Assembly (NCBI GenBank): GCA_029247685.1
Contig: JAQWKT010000035.1
Location: forward strand, 1 to 64,000
DNA length: 64,000 nt
Reading direction: 5' to 3'
Source of the DNA: Crocinitomicaceae bacterium
Lineage (GTDB): Bacteria > Bacteroidota > Bacteroidia > Flavobacteriales_D > Crocinitomicaceae
The position numbers and the translations under genes were made by a program. The number at the start of each line of letters is the position of its first letter. Within the stretch, counting starts at the first letter, position 1. The notes beneath the pieces were generated by a model that was not told where the DNA came from, did no database searches, and worked only from the letters and a program-made list of their open reading frames with translations. Shown piece after piece: positions 1 to 8,777 of this stretch.

Positions 1-390
1 GACTATATAACAAAGCCTTTCTCAATGGAGGAATTATTGGCTAGAATGAAAGCTGTGTTAAAAAGAGTAGAGCCAAAAAGTCAAAATAAAAACCCTAATT
101 TTATGATTGGAAACATAAAATATGAACCTGAATTGCGTTTATTATATTTACAAAAAGGGAAGAAAAAACTTACTACAAAAGAAAATGACTTATTAAACTT
201 ATTAGTCAAAAACGAAAACATCGTTCTTGATCGCCAGGCAACGCTTAGAGCTGTTTGGGGAGACGATAACTACTTTAATGGCAGAAGCATGGACGTATAC
301 ATTGCAAAACTTCGAAAAATGCTTTCTGAAGATGAAAATATTGAAATCATGAATGTTCATGGAAAGGGATTTAAACTATTAATTAAATAA
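1..390 (+). CDS. OmpR-family response regulator, C-terminal part (RprY-like), truncated by window start
   Basis: The reading frame is open from base 1 (DYITKPFS, just before the ORF-track methionine), so the gene enters from outside the window and the listed ATG at 25 is internal. DYITKPF is the end of a receiver domain; its Lys is the conserved beta5 lysine. A winged-helix DNA-binding domain follows (about residues 35-129), ending VHGKGFKLLIK. It closely resembles the RprY-like regulator at 7324-8010 (shared GRSMDV and KGF/IGF-KL signatures), so the two are paralogues. The gene ends 61 bp before the flippase start; no kinase is visible here. Its target genes cannot be told from sequence. Confidence 0.9.
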   Translation, partial: DYITKPFSMEELLARMKAVLKRVEPKSQNKNPNFMIGNIKYEPELRLLYLQKGKKKLTTKENDLLNLLVKNENIVLDRQATLRAVWGDDNYFNGRSMDVYIAKLRKMLSEDENIEIMNVHGKGFKLLIK

Positions 391-451
391 TTAACATTTT
401 TCAAATGTAATCCCTATTTGTTAGCTACTTTTACAGCTCATTTATTTGTTA

Positions 452-1891
452 ATGCAACGTGTCTTTTTTTCTGGTTTATTTATCACTTTAATTCTTAATT
501 TACTAATTAAACCATTAGCTTTATTTGGTATTGATGCGGTGGTGCAAAATAGAGTTGGGGCAAGCGAATATGGAACTTATTTCTCCCTACTCAATTTATC
601 TATTTTATTCAATATTCTTTTAGATCTTGGCATTAATAACTACACCACAAAAATAGCCGCTCAAGATGCAAAAAAAGCCATCGATTACTTTGGAAAAGTG
701 ATTTCACTAAGATTTTTACTGTTTCTTTTATACTCCCTTTTAACCCTTCTTATTGGATACATTATTGGATATAGAAGCCATGAATTTGTAATGTTAAGTA
801 TTTTAATGGTAAATCAGCTTTTAATTATGCTGACGCAATTTTGCAGAAGTTATTTCTCAGGATTTCATTTATTTAAAACAGATGCAATCGTTTCAATTCT
901 AGATAAATTGTTATTAATTATAATTTGTGGTTTTGCTTTATATTCTTCTGTTTTTAATGAAACGTTTGATATTTTTTGGTTTGTTGGAATCCAAAGTATT
1001 TGTTATTTAATCACTTTTTTTATCGCCTTTATTTTATTGCTTAATAAAATAAAAACGCAAAAATACTCCTTTGATTTCTCTTTTTCTTTTGCCTTAATAA
1101 AGAAAAGTTTTCCTTACGCCATTTTAATTCTTTTAATGATTCTTTACTCAAGGGCTGACTCTGTTATACTAGAAAGACTTCATCCTAATGGAAAAACAGA
1201 AACTGGAATTTATGCTCAAGGGTTTAGACTTCTTGATGCTCTTTATATGTTTGGGATGATTTTTGTCGGACTGCTATATCCTATGTTTTCAAGGCAAATA
1301 AAAAAAGGAAAACAAACTGTTTTTCCATTACTTAAAACGGCTGGAAATTTATTAATGGGGGGGAGCATTTTAGTTGTAACCATTTTAATCTTTCAAAGTG
1401 AAAATATTTTAAACCTCATCTATGAAGAGAATATTTATAAAGCATCCATTTCTTTCAAATGGCTTATGTTAGGGTTTATAGGCATCTGTATTAATTTTAT
1501 TTTTGGAACACTATTAACCGCTAATGGAAATCTTAGAGAACTTAGTTACATCTCCTTTTTTGCTATTATTATAAATTTTGTGATGAACTTTTTATTGATT
1601 CCATCAATGGGAGCTAAAGGAGCTGGCATTTCTATGTTTGTAACGCAAACTTTTGTTTCTGTCTCACAGTTCTTACTTGCCAAAGCAAAATTTGAATTCT
1701 CTATCAATTTGCGTCACATACTCCCCTATTTTATATATCTCACCTTACTGATTTCTCCTTGTCTTTTCATTAGCCATGATGAGGGTCTTTTTATTTGTCA
1801 ATTAGCTATTGGTTTAATTAGTCTATTTGCATTAAAGTTTATAAATATAAACGAGCTAAAAAAAGCATTTATTAATAAAGAAACAATTTAG
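452..1891 (+). CDS. Polysaccharide flippase, Wzx/MATE-like oligosaccharide exporter
   Basis: A very hydrophobic protein of about 479 residues with 12 or more predicted membrane helices and no soluble domain. The N-terminal pattern (GIDAVVQNRVGASEYGTYF, then LDLGINNYTTK) is typical of the polysaccharide biosynthesis/MOP flippase family, which moves lipid-linked glycans across the inner membrane. The ORF track starts at a TTG (446); the in-frame ATG two codons later (452) is chosen as the more likely start. Downstream lie a Wzz-like and a Wzy/WaaL-like gene, so the three probably form a surface-polysaccharide cluster. No glycosyltransferase is present in the window, so the glycan is unknown. 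Confidence 0.85.
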   Translation: MQRVFFSGLFITLILNLLIKPLALFGIDAVVQNRVGASEYGTYFSLLNLSILFNILLDLGINNYTTKIAAQDAKKAIDYFGKVISLRFLLFLLYSLLTLLIGYIIGYRSHEFVMLSILMVNQLLIMLTQFCRSYFSGFHLFKTDAIVSILDKLLLIIICGFALYSSVFNETFDIFWFVGIQSICYLITFFIAFILLLNKIKTQKYSFDFSFSFALIKKSFPYAILILLMILYSRADSVILERLHPNGKTETGIYAQGFRLLDALYMFGMIFVGLLYPMFSRQIKKGKQTVFPLLKTAGNLLMGGSILVVTILIFQSENILNLIYEENIYKASISFKWLMLGFIGICINFIFGTLLTANGNLRELSYISFFAIIINFVMNFLLIPSMGAKGAGISMFVTQTFVSVSQFLLAKAKFEFSINLRHILPYFIYLTLLISPCLFISHDEGLFICQLAIGLISLFALKFININELKKAFINKETI

Positions 1892-1926
1892 TTAAATTGG
1901 AAATTCATTATCTCATTTAATTAAAT

Positions 1927-1934
1927 TAAATTTG
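1927..1934 (+). promoter_or_regulatory. Putative -7 promoter element (TAAATTTG) upstream of wzz-like gene
   Basis: TAAATTTG matches the Bacteroidota -7 consensus TAnnTTTG and ends 16 bp before the ATG at 1951. No TTG is found at the usual 19-bp spacing, so support is partial. Confidence 0.35.
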
Positions 1935-1950
1935 ATCATTCTTAATTTTT

Positions 1951-2949
1951 ATGAGTATAAAAAACGATGAAATAACTAATATGGGAGCATCTTTAATTAA
2001 AACTATTTGGTTAAACAGAAAGTTTATTAGCATATTTACAGCAAGTGCTACAATTATATCTATTGTTGCCTCCTTATTAATCACGCCTTTGTATCTCTCT
2101 ACAGCTATCGTATTTCCTGCTGCTACTTCTTCTGTTTCTTTTTCTGAACAAAGAAATGCAAAAGCATCTGCAGTAGATTTTGGAGAAGAAGAACAAGCAG
2201 AACAGCTTATACAAATTCTACAATCGTCACAAATAAGAAATATTATTGTAAGTAAATTTGATCTTTTTAAACAATACGACATCTCTAAAAACGATAAAAA
2301 CAAAAACCACAAGCTAATTAAAGCATATAATGAACATTTTTCTTTTACTAGAACCCGCTATGGATCAATAAAAATTGATGTCCTTGATAAGGATCCAAAA
2401 TTAGCCGCAATGATGGCTAATAAAATTGTTGACTTAATAGACACTGTCAAAAATGAAATGATTTCCAAAAGAACTATACCAGCATTTGAAATTAATAAGC
2501 GAACAAAAAAACGATTAGAAAAAGAACGCGATTCTCTTCTTAATACCTTGGCTAAACTTTCGCAAAAAGGAGTTATCTCACTTGATGCTAGACAAGGACT
2601 TTTTCAAGCATACGTGGATTCTGAAAACGATGCTGACCGAAATGAAATGAAACAAAAAATTGATGCAAATTTAAAATATGGATCAGAATACGATGGGTTG
2701 GAGTTCATGAGAAATGAAAAAATTGCAAAGCTTGAAAAATTTCAAGTGGCCTTTGATCAAGCAGAATCAGATGCAAACTCCAAATTCAACCATAAATTCA
2801 TCGTAGAAAAAGCAGTTGTCGCTGACAAAAAAGAAAAACCAAAACGAATGATTATCGTTCTAGTTTCTTTTCTTGGGTCATTTCTTTTTTCTATTTTACT
2901 TATTCTCTTCCAAATTAGATTTAAAGCATTGAAAGCCATTAAAGAGTGA
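1951..2949 (+). CDS. Wzz-type chain-length determinant / polysaccharide co-polymerase
   Basis: 332 residues with the layout of Wzz/GumC co-polymerases: a cytoplasmic start, a membrane helix at about residues 25-45 followed by PLYLSTAIVFP, a long helical periplasmic part (about 60-295) and a second membrane helix at about 300-322 near the C-terminus. There is no fused tyrosine-kinase domain. These proteins set the length of O-antigen or capsule chains. The stop codon overlaps the GTG start of the next gene (GTGA), which indicates translational coupling with the polymerase/ligase-like protein. Confidence 0.82.
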   Translation: MSIKNDEITNMGASLIKTIWLNRKFISIFTASATIISIVASLLITPLYLSTAIVFPAATSSVSFSEQRNAKASAVDFGEEEQAEQLIQILQSSQIRNIIVSKFDLFKQYDISKNDKNKNHKLIKAYNEHFSFTRTRYGSIKIDVLDKDPKLAAMMANKIVDLIDTVKNEMISKRTIPAFEINKRTKKRLEKERDSLLNTLAKLSQKGVISLDARQGLFQAYVDSENDADRNEMKQKIDANLKYGSEYDGLEFMRNEKIAKLEKFQVAFDQAESDANSKFNHKFIVEKAVVADKKEKPKRMIIVLVSFLGSFLFSILLILFQIRFKALKAIKE

Positions 2950-4388
2950 ACTCATTTCGATCAAATTTTCCTATTTTTTTTTCATCCTTATTCTTTATTT
3001 GTCTTTTAATATATTTTATTATTACAAGTCAAAGTGTTTTTTTAATTATTATACCAGTTGCTCTACTTATTTTATATACTAGTATCTTTCACACGAAGCT
3101 ATTATTTGTTTCCATTGCTTTTTTAACTCCTTTTTCTGTTAATATTGAAGAATACACTAATGGCGTTGGTTTATTTATCCCTACAGAACCCATTTTGTTT
3201 GGATTGCTTTTGCTTTTTATTTTCTTTCAGATTCAAAAAAAAGTTATTACAAATAATACACTGAAACACCCAATAGTATTATCCATTTTTGTGTATTTAT
3301 TTAGCTTATTTATATGCTCCATAACAAGCACATCTCCAATAATTTCTTTTAAATCTTTGTTATCAAAGCTTTGGTTTATTATTCCTCTTGTTTTTTTAGG
3401 AAGCGTCTACTTTAAAGAAAAAAAAACCATTCGTCAATTTCTTTTTTTATTTGTTTTTAGTGTCTTTCTCGTTGTTTTGTATACAATAATACATCATGCC
3501 TCTTATAATTTTGGAGAACAAGAAGGGCATTGGGTTATGTGGCCATTTTTTAAAGATCACACTATTTATGGAGCTATTATAGCCATGGCTCTTCCTTTGT
3601 CTATAGGACTTCTTTTTTCTAAAAAACACGATCTTCTTTTGAAATGTTTATATGGAATTATCATTCTGGTTATTTTAATTGGTTTATATTTTTCATATAC
3701 AAGAGCTGCCTGGTTAAGTGTGGTTGGAGCCTTATTTGTTTTTGTGTTTTTAAAATATAAAGTCAAATTCAAATATTTGTTTATTACAGCTATTTGTATG
3801 CTTGCAATTATTTTTATGTCTTGGGATAACATTCAAATGGAGCTTAAAAGGAATAAATTTGAGCACACCACTGAAGAGTTTGGCGAACGAATTCAAAGTG
3901 CGGCTAACGTTAGTACGGATGCTTCAAATCTAGAACGAATTAATCGATGGGAATGTGCCATAGAAATGTTTAAAGAGCGACCTGTCTTTGGTTTTGGTCC
4001 AGGAACTTACTCATTTGAGTATGCTCGTTATCAAAAACCTGAAAGTCTTACTATAATTTCTACAAATTTTGGAAATATGGGGAATGCACATAGCGAATAT
4101 TTAAGCGCTCTTTCAGAAACTGGAATAATCGGTTTTTTTAGTTTTATCCTTGTTGTTGCTATTATTTTTTATAGTTCTATCAAGCTTTATTTAAAAACAA
4201 AGGATTTGGAAAGGAAAACACTCTTGTTATTTATGATCTTGTCTTTAAGCACGTATTTTATCCATGCATTTTTAAACAACTTTTTAGATACGGATAAAGC
4301 CGCTGTTCCTATATGGGGGATGTGTGCCATGATTATTGCTTTAGAAAAATATTTGCCTGAAAAGGAAAAAACTACTTTGCGTAATTAA
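2946..4388 (+). CDS. O-antigen ligase / Wzy polymerase family membrane protein
   Basis: 480 residues with about 10-12 membrane helices and a large extracytoplasmic loop (about residues 295-385) containing [26 protein letters not shown], the loop form of the O-antigen ligase (Wzy_C) family. Members polymerise glycan repeats or transfer them to lipid A or proteins; sequence alone does not separate these. Translation probably starts at GTG 2946, overlapping the wzz stop by four bases. The 3' end overlaps the end of convergent rny by 17 bp. With the upstream flippase and Wzz-like protein it forms a minimal Wzx/Wzz/Wzy set. Confidence 0.82.
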   Translation: MNSFRSNFPIFFSSLFFICLLIYFIITSQSVFLIIIPVALLILYTSIFHTKLLFVSIAFLTPFSVNIEEYTNGVGLFIPTEPILFGLLLLFIFFQIQKKVITNNTLKHPIVLSIFVYLFSLFICSITSTSPIISFKSLLSKLWFIIPLVFLGSVYFKEKKTIRQFLFLFVFSVFLVVLYTIIHHASYNFGEQEGHWVMWPFFKDHTIYGAIIAMALPLSIGLLFSKKHDLLLKCLYGIIILVILIGLYFSYTRAAWLSVVGALFVFVFLKYKVKFKYLFITAICMLAIIFMSWDNIQMELKRNKFEHTTEEFGERIQSAANVSTDASNLERINRWECAIEMFKERPVFGFGPGTYSFEYARYQKPESLTIISTNFGNMGNAHSEYLSALSETGIIGFFSFILVVAIIFYSSIKLYLKTKDLERKTLLLFMILSLSTYFIHAFLNNFLDTDKAAVPIWGMCAMIIALEKYLPEKEKTTLRN

Positions 4389-5901
4389 CTGCTCTTTTTT
4401 CCCTTATAACTGTTACTTTAACTTGTCCCGGGTAAGTCATTTCTGTTTGAATTTGTCTTGAAATAGAGAACGATAATTCATCTGATTTTTTATCAGAAAC
4501 TTTATCTGATTCTACCATAACTCTTAGCTCTCTTCCTGCTTGAATAGCATATGCACTGGAGACACCATCATATGAAAGAGCTAAACTTTCTAAATCATTA
4601 AGTCTTTTAATATATGCATCTACTATTTCTCTTCTTGCTCCTGGTCTTGCCCCTGAAATTGCATCACAAACTTGAACAATAGGAGAAATTAAACTGGTCA
4701 TTTCAATCTCGTCATGATGAGCACCAATAGCATTACATACCACCTCTTTTTCACCAAATTTTTTAGCAATATTCATTCCTAAAATTGCATGAGGTAATTC
4801 CGGCTCTTCATCAGGCACTTTTCCTATGTCATGTAATAACCCAGCTCTTTTTGCAAGCTTTACATTTAAACCAAGTTCCGCTGCCATAATAGATGCTAAA
4901 TTAGCCACCTCTCTAGAGTGTTTTAATAAATTCTGCCCATAAGAAGAACGAAACTTCATTCTGCCAACCATTCTTATTAATTCAGGTCTCAAATTATGTA
5001 TCCCCAAATCTATACAAGTTCTTTTCCCTGTTTCGACAATTTCATCTTCCAACTGTTTTTTTATTTTTGAAACAACTTCCTCTATTCTAGCAGGGTGTAT
5101 TCTTCCATCGGACACCAATTGATGTAAAGATAATCTTGCTATTTCTCTTCTTACTGGATCAAAACAAGAAAGAATAATTGCTTCAGGAGTATCATCTACA
5201 ATTATTTCAACACCAGTGGCAGCTTCAATCGCCCTTATATTCCTTCCCTCTCTACCTATTATCCTTCCTTTGATATCATCAGACTCTATGTTAAAAACAG
5301 ATACTGAATTTTCAACAGCCTGTTCGGTTGCCACCCTCTGAATCGATTGAATAACGATTTTTTTAGCTTCTTTATTTGCATTCAACTTTGCCTCCTCAAT
5401 GATTTCCCTAACCTGGATCATGGCATCTGTTTTTGCTTCATCTTTTAATGCTTCAATTAAGTTTGCTCGAGCATTTTCAACAGACATATCGCTAATTACA
5501 GACAGTTCTGAAATTCGTTTTTCTTGAAGCTTGTCTAATTCAATGTTTTTATTTTGAAGCAACTTTGTTTTCTTCTCATAATCAGATTTAATTTTCTCAA
5601 CATTCTGGCTTTTTCGACTTATTTCTTCAGATTTATGTTGAAGATTTTTCTCTCTATTTCTGTTTATATCCTCAGAAGATTGAAGCTTTCTTTCTCTATC
5701 TTTAATCATTTTTTGGTGACTTGATTTAAGTTTTAAGAAATGTTCTTTCGCTTCTAAAGCTTTTGTTTTTTTAATATTAACCGCTTCTTTTTCTGCCTCA
5801 GAAAGAATTGATTTAAATTTGGTCTTAATAATCACTTTTTGGATTAAAAAGAAACCAAAAGCACCTCCAAGAATTGAACTAACGTATAAAATAATTTCCA
5901 T
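4372..5901 (-). CDS. rny: Ribonuclease Y
   Basis: 509 residues, near the family length of about 520. Order: an N-terminal membrane anchor (1-20, [18 protein letters not shown]), a long charged coiled coil (about 30-200), a KH RNA-binding domain (about 210-275, with [15 protein letters not shown]) and an HD phosphohydrolase domain (about 320-425, with HSREVANLA and LLHDIGKV). RNase Y is a membrane-bound endoribonuclease that starts mRNA decay. It is the last gene of a minus-strand run behind the coiled-coil gene and zapA, with a 59-bp gap from zapA. The gene end overlaps the convergent O-antigen ligase by 17 bp and no terminator is visible. Confidence 0.97.
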   Translation of the reverse strand: MEIILYVSSILGGAFGFFLIQKVIIKTKFKSILSEAEKEAVNIKKTKALEAKEHFLKLKSSHQKMIKDRERKLQSSEDINRNREKNLQHKSEEISRKSQNVEKIKSDYEKKTKLLQNKNIELDKLQEKRISELSVISDMSVENARANLIEALKDEAKTDAMIQVREIIEEAKLNANKEAKKIVIQSIQRVATEQAVENSVSVFNIESDDIKGRIIGREGRNIRAIEAATGVEIIVDDTPEAIILSCFDPVRREIARLSLHQLVSDGRIHPARIEEVVSKIKKQLEDEIVETGKRTCIDLGIHNLRPELIRMVGRMKFRSSYGQNLLKHSREVANLASIMAAELGLNVKLAKRAGLLHDIGKVPDEEPELPHAILGMNIAKKFGEKEVVCNAIGAHHDEIEMTSLISPIVQVCDAISGARPGARREIVDAYIKRLNDLESLALSYDGVSSAYAIQAGRELRVMVESDKVSDKKSDELSFSISRQIQTEMTYPGQVKVTVIREKRAVNYAK

Positions 5902-5960
5902 AATTACTGTTTTTAAGTATGTAATAAGAAATTAATAATGAATCTGTAAATGAAATACAA

Positions 5961-6254
5961 TTATTGCAGCTTATCGATATCTTCCTCTAGAATCCGAAGT
6001 GCTTCTTCAATTTCCATAACACTTTCAGAGGATAACTTTGAGGAAGCAGAGTCATTTTGTGGACTTAGCAACAATTGCAAAGAAGCCATTGCCATTAGAT
6101 CCTGCATGTCCTTTACAGCATAATTACCCTTAAGGATATCAATTGCACGGTTAATATCATCGGCTGCCTTTTTAACACCATTTTCCTCCCCCTTATTAAT
6201 TTTAAGTGGGTATTCTCTTCCTCCTATTTTGACAACTAACGAAGTTTTGGCCAT
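5961..6254 (-). CDS. zapA: Cell division protein ZapA
   Basis: 97 residues, the normal size. The N-terminal VVKIGGREYPLKI strand pattern and the following helix (VKKAADDINRAIDIL) fit ZapA, a small FtsZ-binding protein that bundles protofilaments at the division ring; the C-terminal half (DLMAMASLQLLLS onward) is the dimerising coiled coil. Its ATG shares one base with the stop of the upstream coiled-coil gene (TAATG), so the two are translationally coupled. The zapA-rny order is common in Bacteroidota. Confidence 0.9.
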   Translation of the reverse strand: MAKTSLVVKIGGREYPLKINKGEENGVKKAADDINRAIDILKGNYAVKDMQDLMAMASLQLLLSPQNDSASSKLSSESVMEIEEALRILEEDIDKLQ

Positions 6255-6568
6255 TAATTATTTTTTAACTGATTAATACAGTATTCTATTTCATTTATTA
6301 ATTCATCAATTTTCCCATCAGAAATAATCGTTGATTGATGATGGGACTTAATTTCTTTATTTTCTGCTGCAGTTGCTTTATCTTTCATAATTGCTATTGA
6401 AGACTCTAATTGCATCTTTTCAGATTCTAAATTATTCAATTTAGACTTTAAGTCTGAGACCTCCTTTTGTAACAATTGGTTTTTTTCTATTTCGACAGTT
6501 AAAGCGGAGTGAAATGAAAGAATCTTATCTCTAATCTTATTTATTCTATGTAAAGTGTTTTCATTCAT
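6254..6568 (-). CDS. Small coiled-coil protein upstream of zapA (ZapB-like position)
   Basis: 104 residues, nearly all one heptad-patterned coiled coil (about 8-72, with LLQKEVSDLKSKLNNLESEK), then a linker and a short C-terminal helix (DELINEIEYCINQL). It has no enzymatic domain. A small coiled-coil gene directly upstream of zapA is usual in this phylum, and overlap with zapA suggests a partner in division-ring assembly; this function is inferred from position, not from homology I can verify. A full promoter (TTG-N19-TAAATTTG) lies just upstream, making it the first gene of the coiled coil-zapA(-rny) unit. Confidence 0.75.
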   Translation of the reverse strand: MNENTLHRINKIRDKILSFHSALTVEIEKNQLLQKEVSDLKSKLNNLESEKMQLESSIAIMKDKATAAENKEIKSHHQSTIISDGKIDELINEIEYCINQLKNN

Positions 6569-6584
6569 AAACCTAAGCAGAATA

Positions 6585-6614
6585 CAAATTTAACATTCCA
6601 CATCTAAAATTCAA
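6585..6614 (-). promoter_or_regulatory. Promoter of the coiled coil-zapA unit (TTG-N19-TAAATTTG)
   Basis: On the minus strand TTG (6612-6614) and TAAATTTG (6585-6592) are separated by exactly 19 bp, a perfect match to the Bacteroidota housekeeping promoter. Transcription would begin near 6579, about 10 bases before the ATG at 6568. Confidence 0.7.
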
Positions 6615-6637
6615 GAAATGAAATACAAAATATATTG

Positions 6638-7324
6638 TTAAGACAATCTTTGTATTCCTTTTTTCGGAAAAGTTGCAATGAAATCCTTAAAATAATTAGG
6701 CTCAAAATTCTCAAGCTTTTGCACCTGCTTTTTCTTTAACATTTCATATGCTATAGAAACTTGACCTATTGCGGATAGCTTGATAGAAAAATCATATTTA
6801 ACATCTCTATTGCTCCAGAATTCTTTTGTTTTAAAAGCTCCATCACCAACAGCAATAAATGGTTCAAATTCTTTATAAGTATCTTCATCTAAAATATCTG
6901 GACTAGTTTTTTTTAACACTTTTTTTTCAGAAGAAGAAATACGACTATAAACCTCCATTCTTCTTGCATCAATCATTACACAAATATTTCCGATTAACCC
7001 TTTTTTTCTTGCACAAGAATCAAATGATTTTAAAGTTGGAACAGATATTAAAGGTATTTGCAAAGCAAAACAAAGTCCTTTAGCTGTTGAAGAGCCTATT
7101 CTAAGTCCAGTATAAGAACCTGGACCGGACGAAACAGAAATTGCATCAATTTGAGAGAAACCAATCCCTAGCCCTTGTAATAAATCATTTATGTACTTTG
7201 TTAATTTTTCAGAATGAACAAAGGATTCAGGATGCTCTTCTTTATGTCCTAGTAAAACTCCTTTTTTAGATATAGCAACTGAACAAGATTTTGTAGCTGT
7301 TTCAATATGTAAAATTATAGACAC
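6638..7324 (-). CDS. tsaB: tRNA threonylcarbamoyladenosine biosynthesis protein TsaB
   Basis: 228 residues, the usual TsaB length. The ASKHA-fold start (ILHIETATKSCSVAI) and SVSSGPGSYTGLRIG with STAKGLCFAL are diagnostic. TsaB is the catalytically inactive paralogue of TsaD; it forms the TsaB-TsaD-TsaE complex that makes t6A37 in ANN-decoding tRNAs in the cytoplasm. Translation starts with GTG, sharing one base with the TAG stop of the upstream regulator (TAGTG), so the two genes are cotranscribed and coupled. Confidence 0.95.
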   Translation of the reverse strand: MSIILHIETATKSCSVAISKKGVLLGHKEEHPESFVHSEKLTKYINDLLQGLGIGFSQIDAISVSSGPGSYTGLRIGSSTAKGLCFALQIPLISVPTLKSFDSCARKKGLIGNICVMIDARRMEVYSRISSSEKKVLKKTSPDILDEDTYKEFEPFIAVGDGAFKTKEFWSNRDVKYDFSIKLSAIGQVSIAYEMLKKKQVQKLENFEPNYFKDFIATFPKKGIQRLS

Positions 7325-8010
7325 TATTTGATTATTGACAATTTAAATCCAATTCCATGAATATTTTCAATCTTCACAGAATCATCCTCTTTTAAGTATT
7401 TTCTTAACTTAGTAATAAACACATCCATGCTTCTTCCAGTAAAATAATCGTCTTGGCCCCAAACAGCATTGAGTATTATTTCTCTTGGGGTAACCTGGCC
7501 AATGTTTTTGCACAAAATCCTTAGAATTTGCGCTTCTTTTTTTGTTAGCTTTTTTTCAAAACTTTTATTTTGCAATAAATAACTATCGACATGAAAAAAA
7601 TAAGTCCCTATTTTAATTAACGCTTCTGCTTTTTCAGGAGTGACTTCTACTCTTTTCAAAAGCGATTTAATGCGATAACTAAATTCTTCCATGCTAAATG
7701 GCTTTGTTAAATAATCATCTCCACCTGATTTAAAACCTTCTATTCTATCTTTCGTCATTGTTTTTGCTGTTAAAAATAGAATCGGCGTTTTTTGATCTGT
7801 TTTACGTACATCTTTAGCTAAAGTAAATCCATCTTTAAGTGGCATCATGATATCAAAAACGCATAAATGAAATTCATTTTGATTAAAAGAAACTAAAGCA
7901 TCCACCCCATTAGTGCATAAAGAAACTTCATAACCTTGTGTACTTAAATGATCAGAAATAATAAATCCAAGGTTTACGTCATCTTCTACTAAAAGAATTT
8001 TAGCTTTCAT
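7324..8010 (-). CDS. OmpR/PhoB-family response regulator, RprY-like
   Basis: 228 residues. Receiver domain at 1-120 with acidic pocket VEDD, phospho-acceptor Asp in FDIMMP, LTAKT and the YLTKPF lysine; winged-helix DNA-binding domain at about 130-228 ending ENIHGIGFKLSI. The signatures match RprY of Bacteroidota, which pairs with the RprX kinase, but no kinase is adjacent. It is the first gene of a regulator-tsaB unit and diverges from a PhoB-like regulator across 77 bp. It is a close paralogue of the truncated regulator at base 1. Confidence 0.92.
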   Translation of the reverse strand: MKAKILLVEDDVNLGFIISDHLSTQGYEVSLCTNGVDALVSFNQNEFHLCVFDIMMPLKDGFTLAKDVRKTDQKTPILFLTAKTMTKDRIEGFKSGGDDYLTKPFSMEEFSYRIKSLLKRVEVTPEKAEALIKIGTYFFHVDSYLLQNKSFEKKLTKKEAQILRILCKNIGQVTPREIILNAVWGQDDYFTGRSMDVFITKLRKYLKEDDSVKIENIHGIGFKLSIIK

Positions 8011-8087
8011 TTATTTTTTATTTTGCACCAAATTAAAAAAAAATATAACTAAATTTAGTTTATTAATGATCTTAGATTGATTTAAAG

Positions 8088-8777
8088 ATGAATACATCTA
8101 GAAAACAAAAAATTTTATTAATTGACGATGAACCTGATATTACCGAATTAATTAAGTTTCATTTAGATAATACTGGATATGAAGTTCAAATTGCTTCAAA
8201 TGGACTTGAAGGAATTAAGATTGCAACCGAATTTTATCCTGATTTAATTCTTTTGGATGTTATGATGCCTGAAATGGATGGGGTAGAAGTTTGTCAAAAA
8301 CTTAAAGAAAACTCAAAAACAAAAGATATTTTAATCTGTTTTTTAAGTGCCCGAAGTGAAGATTACAGTCAGATAGCCGGTTTGGAAGCAGGTGCTGATG
8401 ACTACGTTACAAAACCCATAAAACCGAAAGTGTTACTTAGTAGAATAAAGGCATTATTGCGAAGAGTAAAAACAGCAAATGAATTCTCATCTAATTCAAG
8501 CATCGTTATTATTCCTGAAAAACACCTTGTAAAAAAAGATGGCATTAAAATTCATTTACCACGTAAAGAGTTTGATCTTTTATCATTGCTTGCCTCAAAG
8601 CCAGAACATGTTTTTAACCGAGAAGTTATTCTTGATTCGGTCTGGGGCTCTGAAATAATTGTTGGTGACCGAACCATTGATGTTCATGTTCGAAAGTTAC
8701 GCTCTAAAATTGGCTCGGAACATGTGAAAACAATTAAAGGAGTAGGATATAAATTTAGCTATGGAGAATCGGTTTAA
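8088..8777 (+). CDS. PhoB-like response regulator
   Basis: 229 residues. Receiver domain (about 7-122) with LIDDEPD, phospho-acceptor LLDVMMP, FLSARSED and DDYVTKPI; winged-helix domain (about 135-226) with LPRKEFDLLSLLASKP, VWGSEIIVGDRTIDVHVRKLR and KTIKGVGYKF, typical of PhoB. No histidine kinase is adjacent. The gene faces away from the RprY-like gene and its last four bases overlap the end of the convergent protease gene, without a terminator. Confidence 0.92.
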   Translation: MNTSRKQKILLIDDEPDITELIKFHLDNTGYEVQIASNGLEGIKIATEFYPDLILLDVMMPEMDGVEVCQKLKENSKTKDILICFLSARSEDYSQIAGLEAGADDYVTKPIKPKVLLSRIKALLRRVKTANEFSSNSSIVIIPEKHLVKKDGIKIHLPRKEFDLLSLLASKPEHVFNREVILDSVWGSEIIVGDRTIDVHVRKLRSKIGSEHVKTIKGVGYKFSYGESV

